Of a DNA stretch of 42,530 bases, positions 39,836-42,530 are shown piece by piece; position 1 is the first letter of the stretch, and each line of letters begins with the position of its first letter. Under the pieces are notes generated by a model. That model searched no databases. It was not told the DNA's origin and was given only the letters and a program-made list of their open reading frames with translations. Source of the DNA: Rhodocaloribacter litoris (GTDB lineage Bacteria > Bacteroidota > Rhodothermia > Rhodothermales > ISCAR-4553); assembly GCF_011682235.2 (NCBI RefSeq), contig NZ_CP076718.1:2530189-2572718 (forward strand), in the 5' to 3' direction. A program made the translations under genes and the position numbers.

Positions 39836-40155
39836 AAGAGGATGAGGGCCATGCCGGGCAGGCACAGCGCCACGCCGGCCAGGTCGGTGGGGGTGGGGCG
39901 GAGGCCCTCGACGGCCCAGAGCCACACCAGCGCGGTGCTGACGTAGACGCCGCCGTAGGCCGCATAGATGCGCCCGGCGGCCTGCGGGTGGAGCGTGAGC
40001 AGCCAGGCAAAGAGCGTCAGGCTGGCCGCCGCCGGCACCAGCAGCCACGCCGAACGCCCCTCGCGCAGCCACAGGTAGGGCAGGTAGCAGCCGACGATCT
40101 CGGCCAGTGCCGTGACGATGAACAGGAGGAGGGTCTTGAGCAGCGTCATGGACAT
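39817..40155 (-). CDS. YnfA/UPF0060-family small membrane protein
   Basis: The 112-residue protein has four hydrophobic helices. The family mark [19 protein letters not shown] comes near residue 18, followed by [17 protein letters not shown] and a glycine-rich end [11 protein letters not shown]. YnfA proteins resemble small multidrug-resistance transporters, but their function is poorly defined. Starts at 40155 and 40149 are equally possible. Its last codons lie in the 28-bp repeat that encloses the toxin-antitoxin pair. Confidence 0.92.
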   Translation of the reverse strand: MSMTLLKTLLLFIVTALAEIVGCYLPYLWLREGRSAWLLVPAAASLTLFAWLLTLHPQAAGRIYAAYGGVYVSTALVWLWAVEGLRPTPTDLAGVALCLPGMALILFGPRPG

Positions 40156-40275
40156 AGAGACTGGCAAAGGGGACGGAGGGCTACGCGCCACCCGGATCGA
40201 GATGTAGGCGGGCACGCTGCATCGTATATTGACACAATCCTCCGTTCCCTTCCCTCCTTTCCCCCTTCCTCTGCC

Positions 40276-41070
40276 ATGATGCGTTTCGTCCTCTTGCTGA
40301 CCCTGGTGCTGGCGGCGTGCGAGCCCCGGCCCGAGGCGCCCCCGCCTGATGCCGCTCCGGAGGCCGCCGTCCCGGCGGTGCTGGCGCCGTACCTGGAAGC
40401 CCACGGCGGCCTCGACGCCTGGCGCGGCTACGGCACGCTGGAATACGACCTCCAGCGGGGCGACTGGACCGACCACCAGCTCATCGACCTGCACAGCCGC
40501 CGCGTGCTCATCACCAGCGAGGCCTACACGATCGGCTTCGACGGGCAGGACGTGTGGATCACACCGGACCGGGAGGCGCTCAACTACGGCGCACCGCCCC
40601 GCTTCTACAGCGGCACCTACTTCTACTTCTTCGCGCTGCCGTTCGTGCTGGCCGACCCCGGCACGCGGCACGAGGCCCTGGGGCAACGCACGCTCGACGG
40701 GAAGGCGTACGACGTGGTGCGGGTGACGTACGCGCCCGGCGTGGGCGACTCGCCCGACGACGAGTATGTGGCCTACTTCGACCCCGAGACGAAGCGCCTC
40801 CACCTGGTGCTCTACACCGTGACGTATGGCCGCGAGGTGGAGCCGGACGACCCGCCCCGCTACGGCGCCCTGGTGTACGACGGCTGGCAGGAGGTGGCAG
40901 GGCTGGTGGTGCCGCAGCACGCCACGTATTACCGCTGGGAGGGCGACCGCCTCGGCGAGCCCCGCGCCGAGGTCGCCTTCCACAACGTCCGCTTCGAAGC
41001 GCCGGCCCCGCCGCCCGAGCGCTTCGCCCGCCCCGAGGGGGCCGTCGTCGACGCCTCGCCGGAAGGCTGA
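40276..41070 (+). CDS. Lipoprotein of unknown function
   Basis: The 264-residue protein has a lipoprotein signal ([15 protein letters not shown], with cysteine 15 as the lipidation site) and a proline-rich linker. The body is rich in beta-strand-like segments ([71 protein letters not shown]) and begins with [11 protein letters not shown], a phrase frequent in Bacteroidota lipoproteins that resemble LolA/LolB-type sheets. The exact role is unknown. It is probably co-transcribed with the TPR gene 51 bases downstream. Confidence 0.8.
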   Translation: MMRFVLLLTLVLAACEPRPEAPPPDAAPEAAVPAVLAPYLEAHGGLDAWRGYGTLEYDLQRGDWTDHQLIDLHSRRVLITSEAYTIGFDGQDVWITPDREALNYGAPPRFYSGTYFYFFALPFVLADPGTRHEALGQRTLDGKAYDVVRVTYAPGVGDSPDDEYVAYFDPETKRLHLVLYTVTYGREVEPDDPPRYGALVYDGWQEVAGLVVPQHATYYRWEGDRLGEPRAEVAFHNVRFEAPAPPPERFARPEGAVVDASPEG

Positions 41071-41121
41071 CCCGGCCCTGACCGCTTTCGCCCGTCCTTC
41101 TCCATCCCGACCCCCGATCCC

Positions 41122-42530
41122 ATGCGCCACCTTCTTCTGATCCTCTGGCTCGGCCTCGTCGCCGGCGGAGCCATGGCCCAGCCGCAACGACTCGGGCACG
41201 TCGACTTCCCCAACAGCGGGGCACCCGAGGCGCAGGAGGCGTTCCTGCGCGGCGTGCTGCTGCTGCACAGCTTCGAGTACGACGATGCCGCCGAGGCTTT
41301 CCGCGAGGCCCAGCGCCTCGACCCGGACTTCGCCCTGGCCTACTGGGGCGAGGCGATGACGTACAACCACCCGCTGTGGGCGCAGCAGGACGCCGCCGCC
41401 GCGCGTGCCGTGCTGGCCCGGCTCGGCCCCACGCCCGAGGCCCGTGCCGCGAAGGCCCCCACGGCGCGGGAGCAAGCCTACCTGGCCGCCGTCGAGGTCC
41501 TCTACGGCGAGGGCGACAAGCGGGCGCGCGACCACGCCTACGCCGAGGCCATGCGCCGCCTCCACGAGGCGTATCCGGACGACCTCGAAGCCGCCGCCTT
41601 CTACGCCCTGGCGATCCTGGGCACCAGCCACGACGGCCGTGACTTCCGCACCTACATGCGGGCCGCCGCCGTGGCCGACCGCGTCTTCGAGGCCAACCCC
41701 CGCCATCCCGGCGCGGCCCACTACCTGATCCACGCCTTCGACGACCCCATCCACGCGCCGCTGGGGTTGCCGGCGGCCCGGGCCTACGCGCAGATCGCCC
41801 CCGACGCCGCGCACGCGCTCCACATGCCCTCCCACATCTTCGTCGCCCTGGGCCTGTGGGACGACGCCGTGGCGATGAACGAGGCGTCGTGGAAGGCCGC
41901 CTACGAACGGGTGGAGCGCAAGGGGCTGCCCATCGACGACCGGAACTACCACGCCCTCTGGTGGCTCCACTACGGGTTGCTGCAGCAGGGGCGCTATGCC
42001 GAGGCGCGGCGTATCCTCGGCGTGATGGAGGCCGACGCCGCCGCCAGCGGCTCCCGCCGCACCCGCTACCACCTGGCCCGGATGCGCGCCGCCCACCTCG
42101 TCGAGACGCGCCGGTGGGACGACGACGCGACCACCCTCTCCGTGGACCTCACCGGCCTCGACCCCGCCAGCATCGCCGCGCACCACCTGGCCTCCGGCAT
42201 GCGGGCCGTCGCCACGGGCGACCTGGCCGCCGCCCGCGCCGCGCGCGAGGCCCTCCGGGCGGTGGTGGACGGCAACGTGACCGCCCGGGCGATGGAGCAG
42301 GCCGCCGTCATGGAAATGGAGCTGGAGGCGCTGATCCGGCATGCCGAAGGGCAGGTGGAAGAAGCCCTCACGCTGCTGGCCGAGGCCGCCGCCCGGGAGG
42401 AAGCCCTGCCCTACGAATACGGCCCGCCGGACATCGTCAAGCCGGCGCACGAGCTCTACGGCGAGCTGCTGCTGGCGGCGGGGCGGCCGGCCGAGGCCCG
42501 CGCCCGGTTCGAGGCCGCGCTGGCACGGGC
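41122..42530 (+). CDS. Secreted TPR-repeat protein, truncated by the window end
   Basis: The frame starts with ATG at 41122 and stays open to the last base (469 codons seen). A signal peptide ([17 protein letters not shown]) is followed by TPR-like helix pairs: [22 protein letters not shown] with [16 protein letters not shown], then [34 protein letters not shown] and further repeats. The family marks HLIHAFDDP- and HMPSHIF-type phrases occur in periplasmic TPR proteins of unknown partner. It follows the lipoprotein gene on the same strand and is likely in one operon with it. Confidence 0.88.
   Translation, partial: MRHLLLILWLGLVAGGAMAQPQRLGHVDFPNSGAPEAQEAFLRGVLLLHSFEYDDAAEAFREAQRLDPDFALAYWGEAMTYNHPLWAQQDAAAARAVLARLGPTPEARAAKAPTAREQAYLAAVEVLYGEGDKRARDHAYAEAMRRLHEAYPDDLEAAAFYALAILGTSHDGRDFRTYMRAAAVADRVFEANPRHPGAAHYLIHAFDDPIHAPLGLPAARAYAQIAPDAAHALHMPSHIFVALGLWDDAVAMNEASWKAAYERVERKGLPIDDRNYHALWWLHYGLLQQGRYAEARRILGVMEADAAASGSRRTRYHLARMRAAHLVETRRWDDDATTLSVDLTGLDPASIAAHHLASGMRAVATGDLAAARAAREALRAVVDGNVTARAMEQAAVMEMELEALIRHAEGQVEEALTLLAEAAAREEALPYEYGPPDIVKPAHELYGELLLAAGRPAEARARFEAALAR

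Overview
The window looks like chromosomal DNA from a GC-rich bacterium, most likely of the Rhodothermota (Rhodothermus/Salinibacter-like). This is an inference from gene content and codon use: a class II ribonucleotide reductase, secreted amidohydrolases and an S10 peptidase, a Bacteroidota-type membrane AraC regulator, and few strong Shine-Dalgarno sites. No 16S rRNA is present to confirm it.

Layout. 1-3155: 3' part of an rRNA operon, with a 23S gene interrupted by a group I intron that carries a LAGLIDADG homing endonuclease, then 5S rRNA and a terminator. 3247-17730: housekeeping genes. These are purL, trxA and trxB, a membrane spermidine-synthase-like protein, an exported isoaspartyl methyltransferase, proline dehydrogenase, pdxH, a small coiled-coil protein, a secreted amidohydrolase with a small exported partner, polyphosphate kinase and tRNA-Ser(UGA). 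17915-22939: nrdJ (B12-dependent ribonucleotide reductase) holding two inteins. One lies directly before the thiyl-radical cysteine and has a decayed endonuclease; the other keeps both LAGLIDADG motifs. The 0.55-kb region upstream of nrdJ carries DnaA-box-like sites and a repeated 9-mer. 23505-34116: a small acidic protein, a GatZ/KbaZ-family protein, a membrane-anchored EEP-family hydrolase, a membrane protein, an M20 amidohydrolase, a complete IS4-family element with a 9-bp target duplication, an S10 serine carboxypeptidase, and a SulP transporter overlapping a PaaI-type thioesterase.

34124-40155 is an accessory region with lower GC. It holds a small beta-barrel-like protein and a seven-TM-type AraC regulator gene. 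That gene is broken by an IS3-family element and has lost its middle. Next comes what reads as a remnant of an integron cassette array on the minus strand: two attC-like sites, a cassette ORF of unknown function, and an NTF2-like cassette gene with an in-frame TAG. One attC is split by an internally deleted IS256-family element that left an 8-bp target duplication inside the attC stem. A HigBA-like toxin-antitoxin pair bracketed by a 28-bp direct repeat follows, then a YnfA-family membrane protein. The window ends with a lipoprotein gene and a truncated secreted TPR protein.

The main theme is layered selfish DNA. There is an intron in 23S rRNA and two inteins in ribonucleotide reductase, all at the most conserved sites of essential genes. 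Three IS elements occur, two of them in hairpin-forming targets, and there is a decaying attC cassette array without a visible integrase. No clearly new multi-gene system was found.
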